NCBI GenBank assembly: GCA_905221605.1
Contig: CAJNDS010002185.1
Coordinates: 516,890-580,889, forward strand
DNA: 64,000 nucleotides
Direction: 5' to 3'
From: Symbiodinium natans
Lineage: Eukaryota > Sar > Dinophyceae > Suessiales > Symbiodiniaceae
The translations under genes were made by a program, and so were the position numbers. The notes under the pieces were generated by a model. It was not told where the DNA came from and ran no database searches. It saw nothing but the letters and a program-made list of their open reading frames with translations. The first letter of the stretch is position 1. The number at the start of each line of letters is the position of its first letter. Positions 53,876-63,154 of this stretch are shown here, piece after piece.

Positions 53876-54217
53876 TGTCAGTGCTGTGACTCAGGTGGCT
53901 GAAACATGCAAGCCACGAGAAGTGTATCATGTGAGTTGTCCTGCATGGGCTATTCTGTATAGTTCATACTTGGCACAAGTGAAGGTGTGCCGCGATGTTT
54001 TCTCTCAATGCCCTCAGGAATTCCTTTTGCCGATTCCATGGCTGACAAACATCGACCGAGCGATGCGACAGTGAAAAGGACAGTCTTGTGTCCGAGGGAA
54101 GCACATTTCGTGTGCATCAGCAGCTGGTTCAGCTGCGTTACGTTCATTTGTGGACTGGGCAGCCTCGTGATTCCATTCCTTCATCCTTCGACGATAGAGG
54201 CTGCGCCCGCACCAATA
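53876..54217 (+). repeat. 5' LTR
   Basis: 342 bp starting TGTCAGTGCTG and ending CACCAATA. The end is TG...TA instead of the usual TG...CA. No difference from the 3' LTR was found by eye. Confidence 0.92.
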
Positions 54218-54218
54218 C

Positions 54219-54231
54219 TGGTAGCGGAGCC
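54219..54231 (+). promoter_or_regulatory. minus-strand primer-binding site
   Basis: TGGTAGCGGAGCC begins one base after the LTR. It starts with the TGG expected to pair with a tRNA 3'-CCA and resembles the common initiator-tRNA-Met site TGGTATCAGAGC. The matching tRNA was not identified. Confidence 0.75.
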
Positions 54232-54310
54232 TTCTCTCAGACTGAGGGTTGGCTCCGAGACCAGGGACCTTGGTGGCGCTTCGCTCTCCGTGATCCAGAC
54301 CAGAACCTCG

Positions 54311-57300
54311 ATGCAGAACACCGCCCATGCCGAAGCTCGAGGTCTTGACCAGGTGACGTGGTCAGGGGAATACTCTGGCTGGAGGGATTATGTCAGGAGA
54401 GTGCAGCTTGCGTATGAAAGAACGGAGCGCAAGAAGCGGAAGTTGCTGGGCGCCGAGCTGGCATCACGACTCCGAGGCAAGGCTTGGGAAGTCGCTGTGG
54501 AAGTGGACCATGGCCAGCTGTGCAAGAAGAGTGGGCCCCGCTACTTGCTTCGCTTCTTAGAGGAGCGCCTCCTCAAGAGCCCGATAAACGACCTCGGCAT
54601 CCGCCTCGAGGACATGTTTGTGAAGCTACGCCGGTCTCCAGGGACTCCAATGGCACAATGGGCCAGTCAAGTGAGAGAGCAGTACCGCATGCTCAGACGC
54701 TCTCTTGGCAAGCTGAGAGCCAAGAACTTGGCTCTTACCCGGGACAATGTGCGGCAGCTGGATGACGCACCTTCACGACGCGGAGCTGTAGAGGGCAATG
54801 CTCGACGACGCTCGGTGGAGGAACCCGAGCCTCTTCGTGGAGAATCTGCGAGCTTGAGGCACAGTGCCACTACGCTCAGCCCTGGAGACAGCCCTGCAGG
54901 TGCAGCTGCCGATGGTCCTCGTGCTTCCCCTGACGGCGATCCTCCGGAAGATGAACAACGAGCCGGAAGAGATTCGCGACCTGATGCTCACGATGCCGAT
55001 CCTGGAGAACATCCTCAGCATCACCGCCTCGATGATTGGGACTGGGACCGCCGAAGTTGGGGGCATCAGAGCAGATGGAGCCATCGTGACTGGCAACGAT
55101 GGAAGGCCGGGAAGTGGTCTGCACAGGATGGTGACGACTCCTCCGACGAGTCCATCATCGAGTGGGAGGAGTTCTTGCATGACGAGGACATCCTGCCGGA
55201 GGAGATCCTTGGATGGATACTTCTGAGGAAAGCAGGCTTGAGCCCATCGGCCAGGCTGGCGGTACAGAGCGCGGTGCAAGGCGACCTGTCGTTCGACCGT
55301 GTTGAGCGCACTCTGCGAGATCAGGAAGAAGAACTCCTGGGACTTGAAAGAAAGGGATCTGGTAAGGGGAAACAGGCTCCGAGACGTTCCTTCTGGGTGG
55401 AAGATGAAGGACATTGGGGGCTTGTAACATGTTCCCTGGAAGATGAGTTTTCCGAGGACCAGATTGCTTGGTGGCATGAACCAGGAGAGGTACCTGAACC
55501 CGATGATGAGACGGCGTCTTGCTGGACTTCGTCACCGGCCGGACATGATGTGGAATGGACAATGTGGAATGACGAATGGATGACTCAGGACAGCGATGGT
55601 GTATGGTGGACCTTCGCGGACGTCAAGCCTTGGATGGACATCGAAGAGGTAATGCTTGCAGATCCCAGCCTGGGACAGGAGATGGCAGAGATCTATGGCC
55701 AGTTTGAAGCTAAGCGTCGCACCTTCCAGGAAAGCCGAAAGATCATGAAAGACAAGCTCCTGGGAAGAGGCTTCTTTCCATCTGGAGGCAGGAAGGGTGG
55801 CCCTCGAAAGGGCAAAGGCGGACGTTTCAGCGGCAGCGCTGCTGGCAAGGGAGGTTTCTCCCCAGTTCGCAGTCAGGCATCCTCTGTGTTTGGCGCCAAA
55901 GGCTTCCAGAAAGGTGGCCTCAAACCTGGAGCAGTGGGGCAGAAGGGCTACTCAGGGTGCTTTATCTGTGGTCAACGAGACCATGACTACAGGTCGTGCC
56001 CGAAAAGGAGCCAAGGTGGAACCGCTGCCCTGACTGAGGCTGTCCATGCTGCCTTCATGGTGCTGGAGATGGATGTTCAAGAAGCTCCCCCGCCTGACGA
56101 AGGAGAAGTTCTTCATGCCGCGACCAGTGCGCCTGAGAACCACAACTGTGTCTATGCAACGACCTCGTATTCCTTCCAGGGCAAGGCGGTTATCGACACC
56201 GGAGCCACGGAAACCATCGGCTCCATCCATGCAATCCACCAGCTGATGGAGTTGAAGGGCCAGAATGGAGAGACTGCCAAGGTGAAAGTGTATCCGCAGC
56301 ACACACGGCGCTTTAAGTTCGGCGATGGCAAGGTGGCAGATGCGCTTTCCTACATTGAAGTGCCCCAGACCCTCAATGGCAAGACGGTGTATCTCGGGAT
56401 GTATGTCTTCGACTCTCAGGATGTGCCCATCTTGATCAGCATTAAAACATTGCGCAAGCTAGGAGCCTTGTTGGACGTTGCTCGTAGCATGGTGGTGTTT
56501 CAAGGCGTTGATGCTCAGCTTGCCATACAGCTTGAGGTTTCTCCTAGTGGGCATCTCCTTTTGGACCTGACAAAGGACTGGCTAACATCGTCAGTCAATC
56601 TTGCAGCAGAGACCGACACTCCGCAGTCAGCGCAATACATGCCTCACGTTTGCGTGCACAGTTCCCATGTGCCCCAGTACATGCGTTGTGCCCCGGTGTC
56701 ATATGCTTTCACTGCAGTTACACAGGAAAGGTCGACCAGCCAGTGCTCGTGTTCGCCAGCAGACGTGCAGGCCCTTCGATCCACCATCAGAGCCCTGGAA
56801 AGAGTCCGACCTCTCAGTTCCCATGGCAGCGCCGTCCACTCCTTCAACAGCAGCTTCAGAGCAGATCCCCAAGGTGCCCGCCAAAGGGAAGAACAAGGAG
56901 AAGAAGGAGAAAGTGGATCCTCGCCTGAAGTACGACTACTCCAGAACCCAGCTGGCGGACGGACGCGACCCACGTGCTCAGGGACCACCGTGCATGGGTG
57001 CTCACAAGGCAATGCCCATGGGGCGCGGAAGTCTGAGCGGAAGGAATGCCTCAGCGGAGTGGATCGTCTGCGAAACGTGTCGCATACGCTTGTCTTACAC
57101 CCCGTCCTTCGGGGCCACCGGGCATTGCCGACAGGCGGGGCCTCTGCCGCAGGACGTGATGACCACCATGACGGCGCTGGGCGAGGACGTGAAGAAGCCG
57201 GAAATGAGGGGTTACTTGAACTCCAAGGATGTGGCCCTGGCGGGTGCAGAAGCATCCTTGCAACGTCGGCTCAAGACCATCCAAGCCGAGAGAGGAGCCC

Positions 57301-60300
57301 GAGCAAAAGCTGTCGGACGGCCGGTGATCTCGATCGACAAGAAGCAGGACGAGGTGAGAGACAAGAAGGAGGACAGCCCAGATTCGGTGACATCGTGGAG
57401 CGATGTTCAAGTCCCGCCGGCGGGAGCACCTTCGATGGCAGAGACGCCGGGCAAGAAGGCTGCGCGTCGGAACGAGAAGTCAGCAGAGGACCAAGAGTTT
57501 GCGGAAAACCTGCAGAAGTGAGCCAGGTCTCGAAGGAACTTGCTGAGCCATCCTCTTTTTCTGAAGAAGCATGCATGAGTGCAGAACACATGTTATACCA
57601 GAAAGCGGATGCCTCGGCCCATCGCCTCCTTCGTGAGAAGGACTTTTCCTACACATCGTGCGAGCGCTTGTTGATGTCCCTTTTCACCTCCAAACATCAA
57701 AACAAGCAGAAAGTGCTGAGGGGAGCGTACGATGCTTTTGGACTGTATGGTCAGGGGCCTTTCAAGGGAATCACTGACAAAGCCAAGGCATACCCACATT
57801 TTACCAGATATCTCAATGCCTTCTTGAAGTACCAGGCGGACGTGCAGGGCATCGCATTCTCAACATGGACAACAGTAGCCGTCGGTCTCAATGCTGGCAG
57901 TCGTATGCATCGGGATCTCCTTAATGCAAAGGGCACGTTCAACATGATCACGGGGATGGGGTCATATTCTGGGGGAGAACTCTGGACGGAGCTTGGCCCA
58001 GGTGAACAATGCCCTCGTGATGAACTGAAGATTCGTGTACGGCCCGATCAAAGCAGATCTCGAGGCAGAGCAACAAGCGTACTGCATGCATGCAAGGTGT
58101 TTGACCCGAAAGTGTGGCATGCGACATGTAAGTGGACAGGCCAGAGACTTGTGATTGCGGCGTATACCTCGTCGAGTATCTCTCAGCTGAATTCAGAGCA
58201 GAGAGGTGACTTACGACAGTTGGGTTTTCCACTGCCAAGAATGACGCCCCAGTCTCAGATTTCTTTGTGCTCGCCCGAGGAGATGACCTTCTGGGCTCAG
58301 AACAAGAAGCTCACCAGCGAGCAGAAGAAGTTCCTGCATCAGGAGCTCAGCAGTCATGCCGAAGAAGTATCTGCAACAGTTGACAGTCTGCCTCAGGTTG
58401 AGAACCCGACTGGCAGACCATCTCTCTCGATCCTCGAAGTGGGTGGCCATGACAGCAATATCTCTATCGTGTCTCAACAGCGCGGAGTCCAGCACACATT
58501 CCTAGCAAATTTAGGCTTCGACGTGACTCGTGCCAAGGATCATGATCAGATTGTGTCCTGGGTGATGGAACATCGCCCTTCCTGGATATGGATGTCGCCG
58601 CCCTTTGAGGAGAACCACGTTGAGAATAAGCCTGAAACAAAGCAAGAGAGTCAAGCTCGCAAACGTCGGAAACATGCTCTAGATCTTTGTGTGCGTCTTG
58701 CTCTGCTCCAGCATCTGGAAGGAAGGGACTTCGTGATTGAGATCCCCAAGGCCTCGAACACATGGAGGAGGAGCAGGTACAAGCAGTTTGCGAGTGAACT
58801 CCGTGATGCTCAGAGTCTACATGAGTGCTTCGTAGATGGGTGTTGTTTCAAGGAGCTTCATGACGCTGAAGGCCGCAGTTCCAATGTGGCATGGCGCCTG
58901 GCTACTTCATCTCAAAGTATGAGTCAGATGCTGCAGTGTCGTTGTTGTGGACAGCATGAACACAGTCTAGAGCATGGTGATCTGAAGCGATGTCCAGGTC
59001 GAATTCCCATGGGCACGGCGCGATGCGCCGTAAATGAGATGATCACCTCGGATGAGATCCGGGCCAAGGAGAATGCATCTGCAGAGATGATGTACGAGTG
59101 GAATCTCGGACTTGATGAGGTGAATGAATCTCTCAAAGATCCTGACAAGATGGACAAGAGTGATAGGTTGCTGCACGCCCAGGTGATGCGACTCCATCGG
59201 AGATGTGGGCATCCTTCGAATCGAGCGCTTTGCAATACCTTGAAGGCCAAAGGTGTTGATGAACGTACCATGAAGATAGCACAGCACCTCGTGTGTGATG
59301 AATGTGTCCAGATGAAAATGCAGCAGTCACATCTACCCGTCAGCCTCTATAGGAGCGAGATTCTCTGGGAGACCTTGCAGATGGATCACCTGGACCTCAA
59401 GTTTGGGGATGAAATTATCCACATACTTCTGCTCGTTGAAGAAGCGTCGGGGTATTGTGTGGCCGTTGAAATGCACAGGAGACACAAAGATACATGCCGG
59501 AATGCTACGACTGACGAGGTCCTATCTGCTGTGGAGCGAGAGTGGATCATGAAATTTGGATATCCCCGAAAAATACGTTTGGACCCTGAAGGTGCTTTTC
59601 GTGGTCGAGACTTGGAAGAGTGGGCCGCGTCGGCCAACGTGGAAATTGAGCCTATCCCTGCAGAAGATCATGGTCAGATTGGCATCGTTGAACGAATGGT
59701 AGGAGTCTTGAAGCAGAACACATTGACTTTGCTGCAAAATACTGTGATGGACCCCTTTCGAGCGTTTGTGCTAAGTACTGCAGCTCATAATGAGAATGAA
59801 TTTGTCTCAGGTTTTACACCGTTGCAATGGGTGTTTGGGAGACAGATATCGGCAGGGAGAAGGCAGTTTTCTGAAGATGAGAACATTCCACTTCACTGTT
59901 CTGAGGGCACGTCTGGCACAAACTTTCAGGAGAACCTCCAGGCCAGGGTGCGCGCGGAGACCATCTTTCGAAAATCCCAAGCTGCCAGGAGAATATCCCA
60001 GGCCATGAACTCAAAGACCCGAAAGAACGCAGTCTTTCTCCCAGGGGACCTCGTATACTACCGCAGGGTAAAACCACCAGCAGACTACCCGGCACACGAT
60101 CAAATCCGCCCAAAGCAGCATCAATCCAGGTGGTTTGGTCCTGGCCGTGTTCTTGCGACTGAGACAAGATCAGAGGCCCAGGGTTTGGAACGTCGCCCAG
60201 CTCATGTGATCTGGATTGTATCGCACGGCAGACTCAAGAGATGTGCAGGGTGGCAGCTGAGACATGCATCTCAAACAGAGAAAATCATCAGCGAAGGAAC

Positions 60301-62629
60301 CGAGGCTCCCGTCATGAGTTGGTCTTTTCATCAACTGGTTCAGCACTTGCAGAAGGGACAGTACGACATCTATGACGACCTTGTGTTGCCTGAAGACCTG
60401 ATGAACCCAGGATCCTCGATTCCAACTCCCGGGACACGCCTGAGAGCAAGATCCGCTGGAGAACGAGACGGAGATCCCCGTGGAAGGTCTATGTCTAGAA
60501 CACGTGCCTTGTCAAGAGGTAGATCTTTGGGGTCAGGCAATCACGGGAGTAGAGATGTGCGATCCAGAAGTCCTCTGCAAGGGCATGGAAATCGATCTGG
60601 GATGAAACAAGAGCAGCTGAGTGAAGAGCAAGTTGGAGAGATGTCTCTACAACAACTACTCGATACCAAAGAGCCCATACATGAAGTGTTTAGCAAACCA
60701 GCGTCTACAGCATCCTCTTCGAAACGATCCTCCGGACCTCTGTTTCAGAACCCACAGTTTAAGAGACAGAAAGAAAGGCGAGAGAAGGAAGATGAGGAGA
60801 GAGTGAACCTGGTGTGGCTAGACGAAGATGAAGAGGAGTGTGCGTTCCATCTGCAAGAGAACGAGCTGGCTGCGTGTGAACTTTCCGTGGAAATGCCCGA
60901 GAGCGAGCAGGACTGGAGAAAGTTTACCAAGAATGCGTCAGCTTGGATCGCTCAAGCCCTACGAAAGTCTGAGGTACGATGGACGACTCTGTCAAATGAT
61001 CAGAAGGCTGATTTCAACAAAGCCAAGGAAGCTGAAGTGGATCAATGGTTGCAGGCTGAAGCTGCAGCAGCGATTGAAGGACACATTCCCCGTGAGCGAG
61101 TGATGCAGATGCGATGGGTGCTCAGCTACAAAGAGTCTGGAGCAGCAAAAGCTAGGATTGTGATCTTAGGATTTCAAGATCCAGATCTAGATAAGCTGGT
61201 ATCATCATCGCCTACCATGTCGCGAAGGACACGACAATTGGTGCTTCAATATGCAGCGCAGCGAGGTTGGCAAACTATGAAAGGTGACATTAAAGCTGCG
61301 TTTTTACAAGGGCCAGCATCTCAGGTTGAAAGAAAGATATACGCCATGCCCGTTCCGGAACTGGCCAGGGCCTTAGGCATTCCTGAAGGACGAGCAGTCC
61401 AAGTACGCAAGGCAGCGTACGGACTGGTAAACGCTCCAGCCGAGTTTTATCGCGCGGTCGACAACACGTTGAAATCCTTAGGGTTCGAACCTCTTCTTTG
61501 CGATCCTTGCTGCTGGCGTCTACGAGAATGGAATGAGACAAAACAATGCTATGAGACCATTGGAATTATATCATCACACGTTGACGACTTCCTCGTAATG
61601 GGGTCGGACAGCAACAGCACCTGGGTCGAAGCTTTAAAGTCTTTTCATGCCCATTTTCGTTGGAGTCCGTGGGAGCACACCTCATACACACATTGTGGAG
61701 TTGTCATCAAAGAACTTCGTGATGGCTCAAAGGTTTTGGACCATAGCAAGTACTGTGAGGGGCTTCAGCAAATTCCGGTTGATAAAGACAGAAAAGAGTC
61801 GGATGCAGCGACTCCGCAAGAAGTCGGGCAACTTCGTGCTTTACTTGGCGCAGCTCAATGGCGTGCGTACAATACGGGTCCTCAACATCAAGCTAAAGTT
61901 GGTCTGCTTTTATCCCAAGTAGGCAAAGCCACTGTAGCGACACTCAGAGAAGCCAACAAGCTCTGTAGAGAAATCCATGGCATGCGGAATCTCTCCGTTC
62001 GCATCAACTATCTTCCCGGTGTTGCTCCTTGTGATGTCCAGTTCATATGCTGGGCAGACGCTTCTTTAGCAAATAGGGCGGATCTCTCAAGCACAGGAGG
62101 CTATGTCATAGCAGCTACATCACCAGATATGGCCAGCGGCGAGACCGCGCCACTCTCTCTGATATCATGGCGCTCATCCAAACTCTCCAGGATAGCAAGG
62201 TCATCATTGGCCGCGGAAATTCAAGCTTTCTCTGAGGGCGAAGAAGAGCTCATGTTTGTGAGACTATGCTGGTCTGAGCTGTGTGGAAACACGGTAGACA
62301 TTCAACGTCCTGAAGAGGCATACAGCAAAGTGCCGGGCATCATGGTGACGGATGCAAAGTCACTCTACGATGTCATCCGCAAGGGCGACCTCAATGGAGC
62401 CGGACTCGGGCTACGTGATAAGTACGGTGCTCTTGAAGTGCTTTCGGTTCTTCAGCGTCTTCGTTCTGGCGCAACGACCACCAGATGGGTCAATAGTGAT
62501 GCTCAGTTAGCAGACTCTCTTACGAAGCATAAAGTGAGCTCTGCTTTGCATCGGGCAATGCATCAACATGCATGGACGTTGGTGTTCGACCCACATTTTG
62601 TTTCTGCAAAACGCAGCAAGATGACATAA
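54311..62629 (+). CDS. copia Gag-Pol polyprotein with TET/JBP-like dioxygenase and methyltransferase-like insert
   Basis: The frame is open from inside the 5' LTR (53987, 2880 codons); the first ATG after the primer site is 54311, the likely start. In the 53987 numbering: gag core; CCHC knuckle C658-C661-H666-C671; protease D737-T-G-A; H1308-R-D1310, H1378 and R1387 of a 2-oxoglutarate/Fe(II) dioxygenase fold; a Rossmann methyltransferase-like segment (E1484, S1537-P-P-F); integrase HHCC starting at H1737 with D1800, D1866 and E1902; reverse transcriptase D2434 and D2533-D2534; RNase H D2691, E2744 and D2789. All catalytic positions of integrase, RT and RNase H are present. Between about 56800 and 57520 another frame looks more protein-like than this one. 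The product would replicate the element through cytoplasmic particles and integrate it. Confidence 0.9.
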   Translation: MQNTAHAEARGLDQVTWSGEYSGWRDYVRRVQLAYERTERKKRKLLGAELASRLRGKAWEVAVEVDHGQLCKKSGPRYLLRFLEERLLKSPINDLGIRLEDMFVKLRRSPGTPMAQWASQVREQYRMLRRSLGKLRAKNLALTRDNVRQLDDAPSRRGAVEGNARRRSVEEPEPLRGESASLRHSATTLSPGDSPAGAAADGPRASPDGDPPEDEQRAGRDSRPDAHDADPGEHPQHHRLDDWDWDRRSWGHQSRWSHRDWQRWKAGKWSAQDGDDSSDESIIEWEEFLHDEDILPEEILGWILLRKAGLSPSARLAVQSAVQGDLSFDRVERTLRDQEEELLGLERKGSGKGKQAPRRSFWVEDEGHWGLVTCSLEDEFSEDQIAWWHEPGEVPEPDDETASCWTSSPAGHDVEWTMWNDEWMTQDSDGVWWTFADVKPWMDIEEVMLADPSLGQEMAEIYGQFEAKRRTFQESRKIMKDKLLGRGFFPSGGRKGGPRKGKGGRFSGSAAGKGGFSPVRSQASSVFGAKGFQKGGLKPGAVGQKGYSGCFICGQRDHDYRSCPKRSQGGTAALTEAVHAAFMVLEMDVQEAPPPDEGEVLHAATSAPENHNCVYATTSYSFQGKAVIDTGATETIGSIHAIHQLMELKGQNGETAKVKVYPQHTRRFKFGDGKVADALSYIEVPQTLNGKTVYLGMYVFDSQDVPILISIKTLRKLGALLDVARSMVVFQGVDAQLAIQLEVSPSGHLLLDLTKDWLTSSVNLAAETDTPQSAQYMPHVCVHSSHVPQYMRCAPVSYAFTAVTQERSTSQCSCSPADVQALRSTIRALERVRPLSSHGSAVHSFNSSFRADPQGARQREEQGEEGESGSSPEVRLLQNPAGGRTRPTCSGTTVHGCSQGNAHGARKSERKECLSGVDRLRNVSHTLVLHPVLRGHRALPTGGASAAGRDDHHDGAGRGREEAGNEGLLELQGCGPGGCRSILATSAQDHPSRERSPSKSCRTAGDLDRQEAGRGERQEGGQPRFGDIVERCSSPAGGSTFDGRDAGQEGCASEREVSRGPRVCGKPAEVSQVSKELAEPSSFSEEACMSAEHMLYQKADASAHRLLREKDFSYTSCERLLMSLFTSKHQNKQKVLRGAYDAFGLYGQGPFKGITDKAKAYPHFTRYLNAFLKYQADVQGIAFSTWTTVAVGLNAGSRMHRDLLNAKGTFNMITGMGSYSGGELWTELGPGEQCPRDELKIRVRPDQSRSRGRATSVLHACKVFDPKVWHATCKWTGQRLVIAAYTSSSISQLNSEQRGDLRQLGFPLPRMTPQSQISLCSPEEMTFWAQNKKLTSEQKKFLHQELSSHAEEVSATVDSLPQVENPTGRPSLSILEVGGHDSNISIVSQQRGVQHTFLANLGFDVTRAKDHDQIVSWVMEHRPSWIWMSPPFEENHVENKPETKQESQARKRRKHALDLCVRLALLQHLEGRDFVIEIPKASNTWRRSRYKQFASELRDAQSLHECFVDGCCFKELHDAEGRSSNVAWRLATSSQSMSQMLQCRCCGQHEHSLEHGDLKRCPGRIPMGTARCAVNEMITSDEIRAKENASAEMMYEWNLGLDEVNESLKDPDKMDKSDRLLHAQVMRLHRRCGHPSNRALCNTLKAKGVDERTMKIAQHLVCDECVQMKMQQSHLPVSLYRSEILWETLQMDHLDLKFGDEIIHILLLVEEASGYCVAVEMHRRHKDTCRNATTDEVLSAVEREWIMKFGYPRKIRLDPEGAFRGRDLEEWAASANVEIEPIPAEDHGQIGIVERMVGVLKQNTLTLLQNTVMDPFRAFVLSTAAHNENEFVSGFTPLQWVFGRQISAGRRQFSEDENIPLHCSEGTSGTNFQENLQARVRAETIFRKSQAARRISQAMNSKTRKNAVFLPGDLVYYRRVKPPADYPAHDQIRPKQHQSRWFGPGRVLATETRSEAQGLERRPAHVIWIVSHGRLKRCAGWQLRHASQTEKIISEGTEAPVMSWSFHQLVQHLQKGQYDIYDDLVLPEDLMNPGSSIPTPGTRLRARSAGERDGDPRGRSMSRTRALSRGRSLGSGNHGSRDVRSRSPLQGHGNRSGMKQEQLSEEQVGEMSLQQLLDTKEPIHEVFSKPASTASSSKRSSGPLFQNPQFKRQKERREKEDEERVNLVWLDEDEEECAFHLQENELAACELSVEMPESEQDWRKFTKNASAWIAQALRKSEVRWTTLSNDQKADFNKAKEAEVDQWLQAEAAAAIEGHIPRERVMQMRWVLSYKESGAAKARIVILGFQDPDLDKLVSSSPTMSRRTRQLVLQYAAQRGWQTMKGDIKAAFLQGPASQVERKIYAMPVPELARALGIPEGRAVQVRKAAYGLVNAPAEFYRAVDNTLKSLGFEPLLCDPCCWRLREWNETKQCYETIGIISSHVDDFLVMGSDSNSTWVEALKSFHAHFRWSPWEHTSYTHCGVVIKELRDGSKVLDHSKYCEGLQQIPVDKDRKESDAATPQEVGQLRALLGAAQWRAYNTGPQHQAKVGLLLSQVGKATVATLREANKLCREIHGMRNLSVRINYLPGVAPCDVQFICWADASLANRADLSSTGGYVIAATSPDMASGETAPLSLISWRSSKLSRIARSSLAAEIQAFSEGEEELMFVRLCWSELCGNTVDIQRPEEAYSKVPGIMVTDAKSLYDVIRKGDLNGAGLGLRDKYGALEVLSVLQRLRSGATTTRWVNSDAQLADSLTKHKVSSALHRAMHQHAWTLVFDPHFVSAKRSKMT
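56800..57521 (+). CDS. alternative frame within the polyprotein, Cys-x2-Cys containing
   Basis: In the frame ending at the stop 57519-57521 the sequence reads EWIVCETCRIRLSYTP (about 57057-57104) and AGAEASLQRRLKTIQAERGA, with natural composition. The main frame here reads Arg/Gly/His-rich, shadow-like sequence. The true protein probably shifts +1 near 56800 and back -1 near 57520, through two compensating indels or frameshifting. The segment lies between protease and the dioxygenase-like part. Confidence 0.55.
57590..58200 (+). other. TET/JBP-like 2OG-Fe(II) dioxygenase segment of the polyprotein
   Basis: GSRMHRDLLNAKGTFNMITG carries HxD plus the Asn three residues later, as in TET/JBP enzymes. 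GGELW follows as a strand turn. VWHATCKWTGQRLVIAAY carries the distal His and, nine residues on, the Arg that would hold 2-oxoglutarate. HxD to His is 68 residues, normal for the double-stranded beta-helix fold. In the TET/JBP family the substrate is 5-methylcytosine or thymine in DNA. Activity and base specificity are inference. Confidence 0.6.
58380..59010 (+). other. DNA-methyltransferase-like segment, catalytic Cys missing
   Basis: SILEVGGHDSN resembles the AdoMet-binding motif I, and 53 residues later WIWMSPPFEE sits where C5-methyltransferases have Pro-Pro-Cys (motif IV). The Cys is replaced by Phe, so methyl transfer should be impossible. A Cys/His cluster follows (CRCCGQHEHS). A Rossmann fold used only for DNA or AdoMet binding is the alternative. 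Confidence 0.45.
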
Positions 62630-62657
62630 TATCCCATTTCGGCCAAAGGTCTTTGGG

Positions 62658-63001
62658 TGTGTCAGTGCTGTGACTCAGGTGGCTGAAACATGCAAGCCAC
62701 GAGAAGTGTATCATGTGAGTTGTCCTGCATGGGCTATTCTGTATAGTTCATACTTGGCACAAGTGAAGGTGTGCCGCGATGTTTTCTCTCAATGCCCTCA
62801 GGAATTCCTTTTGCCGATTCCATGGCTGACAAACATCGACCGAGCGATGCGACAGTGAAAAGGACAGTCTTGTGTCCGAGGGAAGCACATTTCGTGTGCA
62901 TCAGCAGCTGGTTCAGCTGCGTTACGTTCATTTGTGGACTGGGCAGCCTCGTGATTCCATTCCTTCATCCTTCGACGATAGAGGCTGCGCCCGCACCAAT
63001 A
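62658..63001 (+). repeat. 3' LTR (62660-63001)
   Basis: The 342-bp copy equals the 5' LTR by eye; the two bases TG before it are part of the shared flank context. It lies 30 bp after the polyprotein stop. A short purine-rich GGTG stretch precedes it, but a classical polypurine tract is weak. Confidence 0.9.
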
Positions 63002-63154
63002 GGCTGCGGGGTTTCGAACCTGAACGCCCCCCTCTTCTAGGATTGTGGGTTGCGAGGGTTGGGGCTTGTCTTGCGGAGCTGCCCAGAAAACAAAACTCCG
63101 AAGCGTCAAGCCCTAAGCCCCAAACCCCAAATCCGCGGGAAGGTGGAGAAGCAG

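Larger units (their letters stand above)
53871..63006 (+). mobile_element. full-length Ty1/copia-type LTR retrotransposon with GGCTG target-site duplication
   Basis: The element spans 53876-63001 between 5-bp direct repeats GGCTG (53871-53875 and 63002-63006). It has 342-bp LTRs that look identical, a primer-binding site one base after the 5' LTR, and one continuous reading frame from gag to RNase H. Domain order PR-INT-RT-RH is that of Ty1/copia. LTR identity implies a very recent insertion. It lies inside the repeat-intron CSD locus on the same strand. Confidence 0.93.

Noticed and set aside
53987-54310. Polyprotein translation starting inside the 5' LTR
   Set aside because: The frame opens at a GTG and lies partly upstream of any plausible transcript start; the first ATG after the primer site (54311) fits gag better.
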